This document shows, piece by piece, positions 10,946-24,714 of a DNA stretch of 64,000 nucleotides. The notes beneath the pieces are model-generated. The model was not told where the DNA came from and made no database searches. It saw only the letters and a list, made by a program, of their open reading frames with translations. The stretch spans positions 20,793,676 through 20,857,675 of the forward strand of contig NC_135550.1 of the NCBI RefSeq assembly GCF_964340395.1. The letters run 5' to 3'. The translations under genes and the position numbers were made by a program. Each line of letters begins with the position of its first letter. Within the stretch, counting starts at the first letter, position 1. This stretch comes from Glandiceps talaboti. Its lineage: Eukaryota > Hemichordata > Enteropneusta > Spengelidae.

Positions 10946-13900
10946 ATGGTATTCATACCCTGATCATTCTATGTCATAACATCATGCATCTAAATCATTG
11001 GTTCTGTACTGTATCCTCTAAAAAAATGTCAAAATTATCTGAAATGCCCTTCTTTTTTCTGAAATTAAATCTATGCTGGTATAATTATATTATTCTACAA
11101 TATTATTCTTTGTTCAGCAGCAAAATTCTTCAGACATGGGGTTTTATCAAAAGTCAACTCATGGATAACAAGGGCCCGTACATCATTCTTATTTTCACCA
11201 ACTGGGGAATTATACATGCCTGTATCACTATTGGCATGGGAAATGACAACTAGATATCTTTTAACTATTTTTTTTTTAGTTCCATGGAGTAAAACATGAA
11301 TCCTATCCAATTTATCTGATTTCTATAATGTCACACTATTCCGCAACAGATTAAGAAAGCATATAACATGTAAGTTAAATTTATAAAATTTGGCAAAAAA
11401 GTATACATTTATTTTCAATATTAAAGAAATGAATAAATGCAAACCATCATCAGCTAAAGTAAATGGATATACAGAATATTTTTTGTAAATGTGCTTCTGT
11501 CTGAACTTTTCTGTGTCACAATATATTCAAACCCTATGTATCAATGGCAGAACTATATTTTTCCATCAAATTTGAAAACCTGTATAACTACGGCAATATG
11601 CCTAATCATTCACACACAAATAGAAATTCCTAAAAGTCAGTGTACACAACCACACGATACAACTCCAACAATAGCCTAGCTATTTCAATTTCTTATCAAT
11701 CTCAACTATAAAAGAAATCAATCATCCATTGGTACACAAGTGAATTACAAAAACCTGATGAAGTATTCACCAAAGAATGGTTGCTCTTGATCTCCAATCA
11801 CTGGAGACTGGTAACTTGTAACAGCACAGAGCAATTCAGATAGTCCATTTTTCTAAAACCTAACCCATAAAATAGATATTGAACCACCAACTTCTTTCCT
11901 CTCATCTAAATGTCAAATAGCCCACACAATTATGTAAATTACATAATTAATATGCAAAACATGAGCAAATACTCTAAATCAGCGGAGACTTTTAACTGTT
12001 TTACCATTTTCTGCAATAGATTTGTACAAAAACAGCTATAGACATGATACTTTCAATACCTTTTTATCTATGGATGTTTACAGCTGTTTTTATACTAAAC
12101 TGCAAAAGATTTACTGATAACAGTATAAATTATATCATATCCAACAATAAATTGCCTTTACATATCAGTAGGTTCATGGCTGTACATATTTGTATATTTG
12201 TAATCTTTCAAACTATTATATTACACTTAAACAGGAAATATAATGCCTTCCATACAACCCCATGCTGACATAAAAATATGTACCGTAGCATACGCAACTA
12301 AAAATTATATTCATGTTGACTACGTAGCATTTGGCCTATTCTAGATGGTTTGAAGTACTGACTTTATGGTATTTATAAAATTAACTAATAAAAGTACATA
12401 TATTTATAAGGTTACAGTCAAAATGTGATGCTATTCAAATATATTTATTGTTATTTCAATCTAAAACCAATGATAAATTGACCCACGAAAAGCCTATGCT
12501 ATGTTGGTATTACAATTGCATCTGAGCAGGGGGTGCGGGAGGGGTGTGTGCTTTCTGCCTCACAATATAATTATCATAGCAAGCGAATAATAATATAGCA
12601 AATACAGGAATCTGTATATTCCCCTTTTGTAAAATAATGACATGTACAAACACATGGAAACCAGAAGAATTGTGATCATGCTTGATGGAAGGAAGAGACA
12701 CATGTTAGAGATAAGTAATGAGCAAATGAAAAATAACAAGACTAAATCTTCAAGATCAATAACATAATTTAAGACCAATTTCCACTGACTTCTAGCATAT
12801 GTACATGTATGACCACAATACATGTTTTTGACCACAATACACAAAAACAAATGAAAGATAATCCATGAATGCAAATACATTTTCAGACTAAAATCTATGA
12901 ATCTTTGTTGTTGATTTTCTAGTTGGGATATACTGTTGTATTTTTTTTTTCATTTTTAAAATTTGTTTTATTATGAAGTTATAACTATACATTTTTTGCT
13001 CTATATCTTCCACTTATTTTCTGTCATGTCTACTTTTAATTTTGTTTCTATTTCTTATGGAAAAACAAACAAAAGGATAGTATTTTGATAGTATTCAGTA
13101 TCCTCAAACTCATAAAACATTTTTAAAGTTCACTCAACAAGTAAAGGTGTTATGAAGTTCCTATGCCCTTGTAATTAAAGAAATTTCAGAAATTTCACTT
13201 TCACCACCTATAGAACAATCTGAGACATTTTAATTACTGTGAATGAACAAACCAAGTAATATAATACTTTATAAGTATCAATCTATAGAACAAAGTAATC
13301 ATACCTTAAATTATCCAATTTGCAAGCAAAAACTAATCAGACAACCTAATTAACAGGTATGTGTTAAGTTCCATTTTCATTAGCGTAAATTGGTATTGAA
13401 AAGATAAAAGGATGGCGAACAATTTAATTTTGCAAATTAATGAATTGCACGTTATGAATCTCAAAATAAGGCTGGTCTTGTCAAAGTGTCAATTTTGTTT
13501 CCTATAACCTTTTGTGTGTTATACATGTATATATGTGAAAATAATTGTGCACATGTTTTTAAAATATTACGAAAAATGAATGAAGTATAGTTTTCAACAT
13601 CTTGAAGGACCTGTGCTTTACAATGTCCACTATACTTCAATCAACTATGGGGGTACTACATATATAGGCAGAAATATATATCCCAATCCACAGCCAGACC
13701 CCCTCTCCCCCCCCCCCCCACACACACCCCCCCACACACACACTTTATCTCCTGTATAGGATGTAGCTGATATAAAACACAAAAAGTATGAATACTGACT
13801 CATAACACAAACACAAACATACCCATTGATTACATTATTCAATTAAGACTTTAATTAGTACAGTCAGTATACTAATTTTACTTACTCATGCAGAAACATG

Positions 13901-16900
13901 TTGTTTTTTTCACATTCAATAACATGCAGTAAAATGTACATAAACATAGTTAGAACAGGCCTAGATGCATACAAACGTAGGATTTACATTTAGTAATTGA
14001 AATGTACACTAATCAAATTTTTTAATACAATATTTCACAGGTATATATATGAACACAATACAATTATGAAAAAAAAAAGTATGATGAAATCTAATTACCC
14101 TAACACATTTTTTCAATATAGTAAAGTAAATTATATACACTGTCCTAAAATCACAACATGCATTATTTATAACACTCCACAAACTTTAGACAAGTTTTCC
14201 TTTTTTTCATTTTACATGTACATCATTGCATATTTTAATATTAGTCTACAATTGTCCAATTGTTTACAATGATTGATGTGTTAATCCATTCTAATGATGT
14301 TCCATATTGATGTACACTAATTGGTTCCACTTACTGCACTGTTCTACACCTTATCGTAGATGAAATCCCTTCTGCCTCATTGACAAATTATTTGCCTTGA
14401 GGGAATCACGAATCAACTATTAATTTTACAGTTGAAAAATGAAAATCATTCATATATGATATCAATTGTGACATACGTTCCTTGTATTTTATTTCCTGGT
14501 AATAAATGTGTTTTTATTACTGTGTCTTCAAGGTAAAAATTGGGATTCAATGGATGAACACAAAAGTGTTTTGTGCAATATTGGGACAATATATAAGGCA
14601 GCTGTGAGTTTTTATAACGGGTAACCTTTCACCTCTTTGTTCCATGTCTTAAACCTTACGAACAATGTTCATTGACGTATAAGTCATTAATTAAAAGGAA
14701 GAAAAATATATCACAACAACAAATATAACTGGAGAGGATATTCAAATTTCAAGGTGGTTTCCATGGCAATTGCACACTAATTTGTAAGGCAATTGATTTG
14801 AAAAGAAAATCTTGTTGCAAACTTGAGTGTGACGCACTTGCAACGTGAGAGACACAATCGTAAACAAACAGCGCAGGCCTACAGACATGTCACCACCTGT
14901 AGAGTGTTTGACCTAATTGCAGCTGCCTTCCATCTACATGTATGATGTCATTTCAGTCAAGCCTACCACCAACATTTTCCAAATTACGCAAACAAACACT
15001 CACAAAGGTATTGCACAGAATGGACGACGGCCGTTGTTTGAGAATTGTTCTGTACATGGAGCGGGACCATATAATGCTGTCCTTGTGTACGGGCAAGGTG
15101 TATGAAATGACCCCATTTACAAGGAGCGTTCTTGTTGTCACAGACTAATCTATTTTCCCACTTGCCTATTGTTGTTAGGTGCAGTACACAATGGCTGCTA
15201 AGGGTACCCAAAAAGAGTTATGTACAACAGGTTGTGATTGTAGTGAACGGTCCACGGCAAAGCTCACTCCTCAATTCACAAATATTCCTATCAGCTAAAC
15301 TTGACTGATATGAACTTCAACAGTACCATTGGGTGTGGACTGTCCACCAAGTAAATTATCAATAAATGCCCACACCTTTATGTTTAGACAAAACAAATTT
15401 CCTGTCATACAAGATCTACAAAAAGTTCATATGGCCAGAGACGATAAAACAACTGTAAAAATCGTTCACTTCATTAAAAATTTGTGACATCTGCATATGA
15501 ATTAATAAAATCTACAATTAAATTTCGTATATGAATGCAGAATACAGTATATAAAAAAATGAAAGAATAAATACTCCTCACAACTTGAGTACTTTCAATA
15601 ACAGGTCTACATTTAAAATTAGATGCCAAGACAAGATTAAATTACTGTTGCAGACCTCAAGCAATCATTTTATTTTGTGCTTCTTTTGGTAAAACATAAT
15701 GATAATAGTGTAATAACAATACTGTATTCACAGAGTGAATGTTGAGACTGTTGAATGATCAATGTATTTACTATCAAATACAGAACGGCTGATTGTTGTA
15801 CAGGTATTCCTTTTGTATTTCATAAAAACATTTTCCTCATTAATCTCACTTAACTATAAAATTTTATGACCGCTACAGCATTGAAAAGTTAACAGTCCGT
15901 GTTATTTACAAGTCGGTAACAATCAAAGAAAACGATGGGCTCTCCAAGACATTTTTGCAAATTAGTTACCCATCGTAAGCAATTTGCTTCTTGAATCCAT
16001 GAACAGCAACATGACTGCGTGACATGTTTACATTTTAAATCATTGACTGCATCACACAACCACACGATCTCATTTACATCAATTCATAAATTGTTAGGCA
16101 ATATTTTACAGTATTCTCAGACTGCTATTGAATTATCGTGAGAAAAAAAACAGAATAATGACACTCACTGAAGTCTGAAATAAAAATTGATTTTCCTAAT
16201 TTTGATTGTATTTGCACCATCCATTTCTTACTATTTGTGGTCACACCTATCGGAGTGAGTAAAATGCAACGTACTAAACTTTTCAAATAGTAAAATACAA
16301 CAAACAATCCACAAGTTTTCCTACGCACATACTCAACTTGAGCACTTTACCTACTGCTGTAATCAACAGAAACCTCTTTCCCTTAATTCAAAACCACTTC
16401 CATCACAGGCATTACGCACAACTAACTTTTATCTATCCATTATTTCATTAATACATCAAATCAAATGTAACTTGAAACACTTTGTGTCTTCCTGACTTGA
16501 AAGGATATACTGCTTTTCAGTATTTCCTTTATTTCAAGGCAGTAGACTTCCTTGATGGTCATATGATATTAAATATTTATAGGTAAGCAGTACACTACTA
16601 CAAACGTCTTATTGATCTGCATGACTGGGCTAAAGAATTGGGCAGCAAGTTTCTTATTAATTATTCAGTCGGGTCCAACACTAATGAGGAACTTAATAAG
16701 AAGGTTTCATAAAGTTTTGCCAGCTCACCTAACGCTTTATAGTTACATGAAATTTTAGCAGTATATGTACTTGATATATGTATATCAAACTACCACAACG
16801 AATATTGATTAACTGCATCCTGCTTTCAAAATCATTACTGCGACATGACGGATGGCAATGACGTCCTTCAGTTTACAATAAGAACATAAAACTATCATAT

Positions 16901-17227
16901 CCATGGATTTTTATAACAAATGGCCTTCCTTCATACAACAATATGACTTCTCATATCCCTTTTCCACGATTTCTTGTTCTACCTTGGTAGCTATTGTAGT
17001 ATTATGCTATTTTAAAGCCGTTTACTATATAAGTTATAACTTTATATTTCTCTGTGAGTTTGCCAAGGTGAAATCATCATTTCATTTAATATTTTCCTTT
17101 TTTACTGTTTGTTACAGTTTCTGATGTACAGACACCCTTTCAGCAAAATGACACACTTATTTTAGCTTGTTGCCATCATATTTTAAAAGCTTTCACACAA
17201 AAAATAAAACCCAAAGTATGGACTCAC

Positions 17228-19135
17228 CTGTGATGGTGCACTGTTAGGATGAGATTTATAGTTGGGCGCAGCATGGTCTGTTTCAGTATTATTCTCCTCG
17301 CTTGGTAGCTCTTCCCATGGCAACTTGTTCTTCCTATTTCTTCCTGCACTATGGTATCGTCTTGGAGCTGGTGTAGGCCCAGTATTTTCACTACTCCCTG
17401 ACGTTGATCTAGCAGACATTGGTTGAGGAAGTTCTCTACTATGATCACTATGGCGGTCTCTGGCACTGCTACTACCTCCTCCTGCAGCAGCCAAGATCCA
17501 TTCTATGTCAGCACTTGGGGGTGACCCTCTAGTTGTTGCTGATGCCGGCAAAGGGTTAGAATACTCCACCATACCATCTTCGTTTAGTCGGGGAAGTTGT
17601 CTCCTAGCGAGCCGTGCCTGCACAGCTCCCATTACTCCATCTCCTTCCATACTGAGTTCAACACTATCAACTGCAGACACAAGTGGCTGTAGTCGACCAG
17701 GTCCCATTGCTTGTGCCAAGACAGCAAATGCTTCCAGGGAGGCTTGTCTGACTCTCCTCTTTGGATCAACTAGAGTATGTGCAATTGTTTGACAAAGCTG
17801 TCCAAGATCAAAGTCATAACTAGGAAAAGTTAGTAGTGATGCTATCACCACATTCAAAGCTTCTTCACGAACTCTTGAATTTCGATGTTGCAGACAATCA
17901 CTTAATAAGTTCAAGACTGGTTTTGGTGTAAGTATTTGCATCAAATCCATCAGAACTTTCATGTTGGCTTGACGAATGACTATTTGGTTATCACCAAGTC
18001 GCTTTGTAAGAGCAGACATAAGGGACTTCAAGTAAGGCTTCACTCCCTGTCCTAATTTGTTTACCAGTGTGGCAAATATATCCAAAGTCATGGTGCTAAC
18101 TTTAAAGTTAACATCATCTAGCAAATTACATAGAAAACTGATAAATGCTAATACATGTGGAAGGAGTGGTGTGGTGTCCGACTGACTCCTAACAATTTTT
18201 CGCAATTCTTCAACTCCTTTAGCTCTTACACGTAAATCACTTTGATCAAGTAACTGATCCATAACATATTTCGGTATAATACCAAACTCCAGACTTTCCC
18301 GTTCACCTTCATGCTCATGACTGTGGTTCCAAGCACGACTTCCAAGCAAACCTTTACTGCTGTTTGAATTGACATCAATATGGCTATCATAACCATTTTC
18401 ATTTCTGTTAGTTAGTTGGAAGTAATTCTGTCGAACAGGTTTAGACAGTCTGTGTATGTAGCTGTCAAATACTGCATCTCCTACTAATCCACGAATTCTT
18501 TCTAATGATATCACGGCAATCTTACTTTCCTCATTGTCCATATTATCAAGTCTTTTGGCCAATGCCTGAGTAACTGTAAATAAGTCTTGCTTTGCAAATT
18601 CTGCTGTAAGCAGCAAAGGAAAGTTGACGGTTGTTTCTGTTCTTACTTTGGGATCTGGGCTTTCTAAGCCATGTTCTACAATAGCGTGAAATACGTGTTG
18701 CACGTCGTTGGAATGTTTCATGTAAAGATGTAATGTTTGAATCACAGCCTTACGAAGAGCAACTTTACTGTCCCCGATGTTTGCCACCAGCCTGGGTAAG
18801 ACTACCGACATACTATTGTCGAGATCATCTTCGAGACCAGCTATCATCTCGGATATGAGCTGGACACAAAGATGTCTGACAGTCCAGTTCGTATCTGTGA
18901 GCGCTCTTGACAGACCCCTGAATAACGCCAACATGTTTTGAAATGGTAACCTACCGCCATGTTTACGAACTTCTGTTCGGAGTTCATCGAGAATTTCTGA
19001 TCTTCGGGCAAAACTGTCATCGCAAAGTTGATCCAGCACAACATCTTCTTCCATACTTTTAGAAATCTTTCTAGAGCTCAAGAAATCTTCATTATTGATG
19101 TTGTACACTGCAAACTTGGCAACCGTACTCGCCAT
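17228..19135 (-). CDS. TOGARAM1: TOGARAM1 (crescerin-1), first coding exon with TOG1 and TOG2; gene partial
   Basis: TOGARAM-family proteins carry tubulin-binding TOG arrays and act in the cilium, where they regulate axonemal microtubule length. This exon gives 636 codons. The ATG is at 19135-19133; an upstream in-frame TTG is not a credible start. HEAT-type helices form TOG1 (roughly residues 30-250). A linker leads into TOG2 (roughly 290-520), which opens with EFGIIPKYVMDQLLDQ, as in vertebrate TOGARAM1. After TOG2 come family hallmarks: DPKRRVRQASLEAFAVLA, GDGVMGAVQARLARR and, in the linker, RKNKLPWEE. The exon ends CCATCACAG|GTGAGT in phase 0. The vertebrate protein has four TOG arrays and about 1700 residues, so TOG3 and TOG4 must lie beyond the left edge. 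The long first exon resembles the vertebrate gene. It faces KLHL28 head-to-head. Confidence 0.92.
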
Positions 19136-19360
19136 CAAATTCGGTACCTACTTCGCCAACGGCGGACACATTCGATGCACTCGTTAGATCTACGTGACTC
19201 CGGATAGTTGATAAATCATTGGGCTTACATGATCAGCGAAAAAACTGTAACGTTAAAGCTTTCCCACCGGTTAAAAACAAGTTAGAAACCGTGTAAATCT
19301 GGGAACAGAAAATGGCGATCATCGGTTCGTGAAGCCTTCTGGTCACGTGACACAACAAAG
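19136..19360 (-). promoter_or_regulatory. TOGARAM1: Putative TOGARAM1 promoter and 5' UTR
   Basis: The sequence upstream of the TOGARAM1 ATG is richer in CpG than the surroundings. It contains a perfect 10-bp E-box palindrome, GTCACGTGAC (19342-19351, USF/TFE3-type), and AAAATGGCG (19309-19317, YY1-type). No TATA box is obvious. The transcription start is not visible, so the limits are approximate. Confidence 0.4.
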
Positions 19361-20265
19361 TTCCCGGATGAATGTAGTGAGGCCTTTACAACCCGGAGGT
19401 CAAAGGCAATGGTCGGAGACACAAAGCGTGGTGTAACCATGGTGAAGACCAGATTACAATACAGGTCATTCTTCGAGCACGTGCTTTGAAACAAAATATG
19501 TTTACAGTCAGGATAACAACATATAAACTAACAAATATGAACGTAAGAGTAACTCTCAATTTCGCTACAGCTAGAAAATACGATCGACTAGCGATTGGCA
19601 TGTCAAAATCAATAATTTCATTTCGGTTTGGTTTTCACCGTTCAAAAGCGTGTGATAATTTCTTTACCAACTGATTTCTGTTAATCTTAGGGTTTTATAT
19701 ATCTATATATAATTCGAAAACTATCCCACCATTTTGAATGTCTTCGACCGACCTTGACCTTGAACTGTGTCAGGTTGTGTTCATTATATATATACTAGTA
19801 AGCTTACAGATCATCCCCGGGGATCATCCCCATCACAAAATGACATTTATCATTGCACACGTTCAGACTTTGGTATTTTTATGCTGACTAATTTCACTTG
19901 TGTTCCGATACTCTAAATTGAATTAACAATTTTCATATCAGTAGTACAATTACAAATGTGTAATTTTAAAGTGTGAAATTGCTCATGTCTTAATACGATA
20001 TACGATATCACTTTTTTAGAAGATAAAATTGACATCACAAATGCCAAGAATCAAACAATCAGATCGGATAACAGGAGTCAGAAAATAGCGATGCTAATCG
20101 TGTCTGCCAGGACCCATGGAAACAGTAATAATGGTACAAGTTTGGGGTGTAAAATAAACATACAAAATGTAGCTCAAACCCTCTATCTCCCCCCCCCCCC
20201 ATATATCTCTGAGCGGCAAAATGAAAGGAAGGCATATATTACATTACATGTAAAAGTATACGATG

Positions 20266-21090
20266 TTATGCGGTATACTCTTTACGTAAATCTTTACGTA
20301 ATGATGCTATGAATCGCTGTCTCAGTCTCGGTTCATTTCTGGTGCCGTGTTGTATTGAATTCCATGTGATTACACCTGTGTACGTCATAGATTGTTTACC
20401 ATAGTATGTTTTAACAGAAGGTACACATAAATTATCCCGGTCTTTTTGTCGTGTGTTGTAGTCATAGTTTAACACAGTGAAGTATTCATCAATAGAGTGT
20501 GGTAAATCATTGTGCAGCAAATCATAAACAAAGGTACTGACCAAAATCCTGTGCAGCTTATATACATCGAGAATTTCTAGCTTATAGAAATTTGAAAAGT
20601 GGTGAAGAGTGAGTCCTAAACCGTAGCTATGTGAGATTGTGCGGACAGCCATTTTTTGTGATTAGAAAAACACAATCCCTAAATTATAAATTGCTCCTAT
20701 TTTTCGCCGTATAGCCTTATTTACAGTATCAATGTGCATTATTCCACAGTTACGTAGATGGTTGTCAAAGACGATGCCAACAAATGATGTGCAGAGTCAA
20801 CTTGCTCAATGATATTTTCATTACATGTAATGCACAAGGTTCCACTAACATTCAGGTCTTTTATACGGCCTCTATAAATAAACATAATGTTTTTGTCTTT
20901 TTCTCATTGATAGTGAGTTTATTTGAAATGCACCAATCTGTCACATTTTCAAACTCGTTGTTCACCAATGAGATGTCAATATTAATGAGATGTTGAGGGA
21001 ATGTATGGAAAAGATTGGAGTCATCTGCAAACAACCTGAAAAATGATGACGAGAGTGGGAGATCATGATTGTACTGCTCAGGCAAGTTTA
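20266..21090 (-). mobile_element. Degenerate non-LTR retrotransposon (CR1/L2/Jockey-like), RT C-terminal part
   Basis: Two minus-strand frames carry retrotransposon protein pieces. The upstream frame (21085-20861) has the reverse-transcriptase catalytic motif as FADDSNLF, then the typical WCISNKLTINEKKTK block. A middle stretch, with frameshifts, reads like the following LGIVFDNHLRNCG-type segment. The downstream frame (20652-20266) has the C-terminal LLHNDLPHSIDEYF, NYDYNTRQKD and TYTGVITWNSIQ signatures of these elements. Frames are broken and the 5' two thirds of an ORF2 are absent, so this is a dead, 5'-truncated copy. The clade name is tentative. Confidence 0.8.
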
Positions 21091-21309
21091 TACATATTAT
21101 AGCAATATGTACACGTATTTAAGATATTCTAAACCCTTCATATATGTATATGGAAAATTTAAAATGTCTAATAGCAAACAAACACTAATTATCACGTTAC
21201 GTGTAACTCCTTTTATGGTAAGTGTCATGTAAGTTTTTCAAGTATAACAAATAAACTAATGGCCCTGCAATGAATAGATGAAAATAGTCATAATAAGAAT
21301 ATCTGTCAC

Positions 21310-21321
21310 GGTGTGTGTGTG

Positions 21322-21385
<64 letters not shown>

Positions 21386-21390
21386 TGTGT

Positions 21391-21468
<78 letters not shown>
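21310..21468. repeat. (GT)n microsatellite
   Basis: A dinucleotide GT array of about 160 bp is interrupted by a few A or C substitutions (for example GTATGT, GTGAGT). The long CVCV-type open frame across it is a by-product of the repeat. Confidence 0.97.
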
Positions 21469-21470
<2 letters not shown>

Positions 21471-21668
21471 ATGATGGCTATCTGCCATGTATCAGGCCGT
21501 ACATGATGAAAACACTACGAATGTGTAGATTATACTTGTATATTGTACTGAGTGCTGCAATGAATGAATATTATAAGAAGTTGACAGCTTGTGTTTTATT
21601 ATCCATGCTTTGTATTTAAACATTATACCACTATTATACTATACGTGTAATACTATTCACAATGTGCA

Positions 21669-21676
21669 TTATCATC

Positions 21677-21762
<86 letters not shown>
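21669..21762. repeat. (ATC)n microsatellite
   Basis: A trinucleotide ATC array of about 31 copies has one ACC interruption near its left end. The poly-methionine open frame on the minus strand is repeat-derived. Confidence 0.97.
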
Positions 21763-23648
21763 TAACATTATAGTATTAATAACCGATTTGGAAGCAAATA
21801 CATATAGTTTAAACACAAAATGATAAACCAAAACATGTAGAGTAATTGATTCTTTTCAAAATTGTCATGGTAACTAGATGATACAATAATACAATGAATC
21901 GAGTCACCTACATTATAGTTTCAATAAAGAGGAATATCACGCCTCATGGTACCTTGTGAGACAGCAATATGATATAGAGAAATGATTGAATATTCAACTT
22001 CAGATAAATTAAATCTCAGACAGTGTAACCCATTTTCGTGATAATCATTTTTTCACACTGTAAATAAACAACATTACTGACTCCTGAGGTGAAAACATTT
22101 GTTTTATCAAGCTGTTTCTGTGTGGTACTTGATAGAGTTCGCATTACGAAATTATGCTGAGTCCTTGACAAATAAGCCATTTACTTTAATTTTAAAAATA
22201 CTACAGCCATTGAATACTACAGCCATTGAAGAAAACAACAAACCAGGAACAGTCTGACGTACGTAGACTGTGCGAAACGAAGCCATTTAATTAGCCATAC
22301 AGTCATCCAAAAACAAAATTATATCAAATAAGCGTATCACAACACCCGATCTTAACACCCGATCAAGCCAACTGAAGTGAGACACCAAACCAGCGTTTGA
22401 CTTTGGAAAACATCGGTAGTATACAAATACCACCCACTGGCACTGAAAACACAAATAGCCTGGGGGGGGGGGGGGGTATTAAATTTTCTATACGCCACAC
22501 TCGGGCACAATCAGTTTGGATACGACAATATTCTACAACTTGCATTGTATAATATTTATCTAAAACTAGACAGAACCAATTTGGTATTTCACACTTTCCG
22601 GCCCACTATAATTTTTAAAAAGTTCATTTTCAATGCAAATTTAAAACAAATCAATAAAGTTACGGTGGGTTTCTTCCGATCTATTAAGTATACGTATTTT
22701 CCTTGGTGAAATTAACCAAAATTTCTCTAAACAATTGTTCACACCTCTGCGAATACTGTCATACTCGTCGATAAATTTCAAAATTAATATAAATGTACGT
22801 AAAAACTGTCCCCAGTCTAAATAAACTAATAATGTTGTGAAAGTTACAATGACTGCATTTTGGTTCGCCGGTTCAAAGAAAAGGTTAACTTCGACCAAGC
22901 CCGCCCCCTTGCGGCTGGCAGATGTCACCGCAATGTCTTTAAACCAATTTATTCACAGTCACTTGTGAGCTAATATTGTATTCCATGATGATCATATTCT
23001 ATTACAGAATGATTATAATACAAAATAATGACGTTATTAGGTATTTACGAATATTCGAGAAATACCGCCATAAATATACATGTATACATGCTAAGACTAA
23101 GCAGAGAGACAACACCAATGTCGCTTCATATGATGTCTAGTCATATGATGTCTTACGTATTAATACTTCTTTGTACGTTGATTTTGCAACAACTTTGTGT
23201 ATATCAAAGACTTTTTCCTTATCACATAACGCCACATTTATATGATCGCAATTTTATGCTAGAGGCAGGGAAATTTAACAGTGGTGTTGTGCAGGTTTAT
23301 CAAGATCTGTTAGCGCGCCCTCTTTTGTTTTATACGAAAATAAAAACAACATACTAGTAACCTCGAGTAGCCTTCTGACGTATGTTTACATGTAATTACC
23401 CTTACCCAATGTCCGTAATCCTTTTTGACGAAGTTTTAATGCTCCTACGAAGATTGATAATATACATTAGATATACATAACAAGATCACAATACAAAAAC
23501 AACAGTAGGTGTCTCTCTCTAGTAGATATTATCTTGTCACTCTTATATTGCCCCTAGCTGTGAAAGTTACTCACATAACCGATATGTCTGCTTCTGCATT
23601 GGAAACTTAAAACTCAAATTAAATTTCTCAAAGTATGAATACACACAA

Positions 23649-23927
23649 TTGGTTTGGATCCCTATTCTTTTTTTCTCTGATTACCGACACAAATTACGTC
23701 TTGACATTAAATTTTTTCTCATTCCCGATTGCCTAGGCAAAGTTAAGGCTATTCATTCTGTTATTATACTGTCCATCATATTCGTTGATACGTTCTTCAG
23801 TACAGTCACACTGCGTGTCAAACCCTTTCGCACTTGGGGTGCCTTGCCTATCGACAACCGTTCTAGTTTTTGCAATACATTTCGAACGATATTGCAAAGA
23901 GAATTAGCTGTAAAACACTGTACTTAA
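23649..23927 (+). mobile_element. Possible LINE C-terminal relic (weak)
   Basis: A 92-codon plus-strand frame ends with FRTWGALPIDN and FCNTFRTILQREL. This vaguely follows the 'G-x-x-W-x-x-LP ... F...LK' pattern at the C-terminus of non-LTR retrotransposon ORF2 proteins. The N-terminal half looks random and nothing upstream supports the call. It could equally be a chance open frame. Confidence 0.2.
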
Positions 23928-23971
23928 AAAACAACAACCAAGAACTCTTTACTTGAACTGCACGAATTTCA

Positions 23972-24096
23972 GTGAAGTCCACAGGCACTCGAATCAACGT
24001 GTATGATTTTTAAAGAAATATGTATGTAAGTCTTATTTACATACATATTTTTTTTTAAAAATCATACACATTGATTCTAGTGCCTGTGGTGAAGTC
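23972..24096. mobile_element. Foldback MITE, 109 bp, with 8-bp target-site duplication (hAT-like)
   Basis: The element spans 23980-24088. It starts CACAGGCACT and ends AGTGCCTGTG, a perfect terminal inverted repeat. The arms continue to pair almost throughout (23980-24029 against 24037-24088) around a 7-nt loop, with only a few mismatches and one indel-length difference in an A/T run. It is flanked on both sides by the identical octamer GTGAAGTC (23972-23979 and 24089-24096). An 8-bp duplication with short inverted termini is typical of the hAT superfamily; Merlin and P-type elements are alternatives. It encodes no protein and would need a transposase supplied elsewhere. Confidence 0.85.
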
Positions 24097-24714
24097 AGTA
24101 TTATATCCGCAAGATCTACTCAGCTGACAAATGACGCAGCGATCCATTCGAGACAGTATGGTGCCCTCTATGGCGTAGTCTGTAAATGGTACATTTCCAT
24201 ACGTCGACGAGTATTTCATAAAACACAATATCATATCATAGAGTTCATTTATATGCATGCACACAATTAGTTGATTAGCTGCTTTAAGGATTATGATCAA
24301 ATATAAACCTCGTCTGAATATAAACTATAGGGTGCCCTCTATCCAATAAAGTAGGGACTATATCTATTTGAGTAATTTTTTATCTAGAAATTCTCGATAA
24401 ATTGTTATCCCTGGATTAGTCTGGATTAACATCATGGATAGGAGCAAAATTACTATAGCAGGCCTAGGATATTCAACGTTGACACGACATCAATAACTGT
24501 AGCAAAACGACATTGCATCAAAGATGAATGCTATTCTTCGTTAATAGCCTAGCCACCGTATGACAGGAACCGTATGACAAAACAAAACAAACAAACAAAC
24601 ACATTATTATTATTATTATTATCATTAAATAAATAAACCATCAAATAAATGACAAATGAACAAGCAAACGAACGACAAGTATAGGGACAAATAAAATAAT
24701 TAAATAAACCAGCG

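Larger units (their letters stand above)
1634..17227 (-). other. TOGARAM1 intron 1 (about 15.6 kb), no confident genes
   Basis: This is the long interval between predicted TOGARAM1 exons 1 and 2. No open frame in it resembles a known family. It holds a 46-51 bp minisatellite (5450-5715), short TTTG runs near 2426-2443 and 4697-4724, a CpG-richer promoter-like block (about 8230-10510), a dispersed-repeat-like segment ending in a hairpin (10556-10945), a C-rich tract near 13700-13740 and RFX X-box-like palindromes at 2868, 6294 and 14757. The rest is A+T-rich DNA in which I see nothing functional. Confidence 0.5.

Noticed and set aside
12560-12880. 106-aa hydrophobic minus-strand frame
   Set aside because: Low-complexity Leu/Ile/Tyr translation of A+T-rich DNA, not a credible membrane protein.
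14917-15211. Overlapping 60-75 aa frames on both strands
   Set aside because: Frames are open on both strands in a slightly G+C-richer patch; no family match and no consistent splice sites.
21278-21619. 113-aa Cys-Val frame
   Set aside because: Produced by the (GT)n array.
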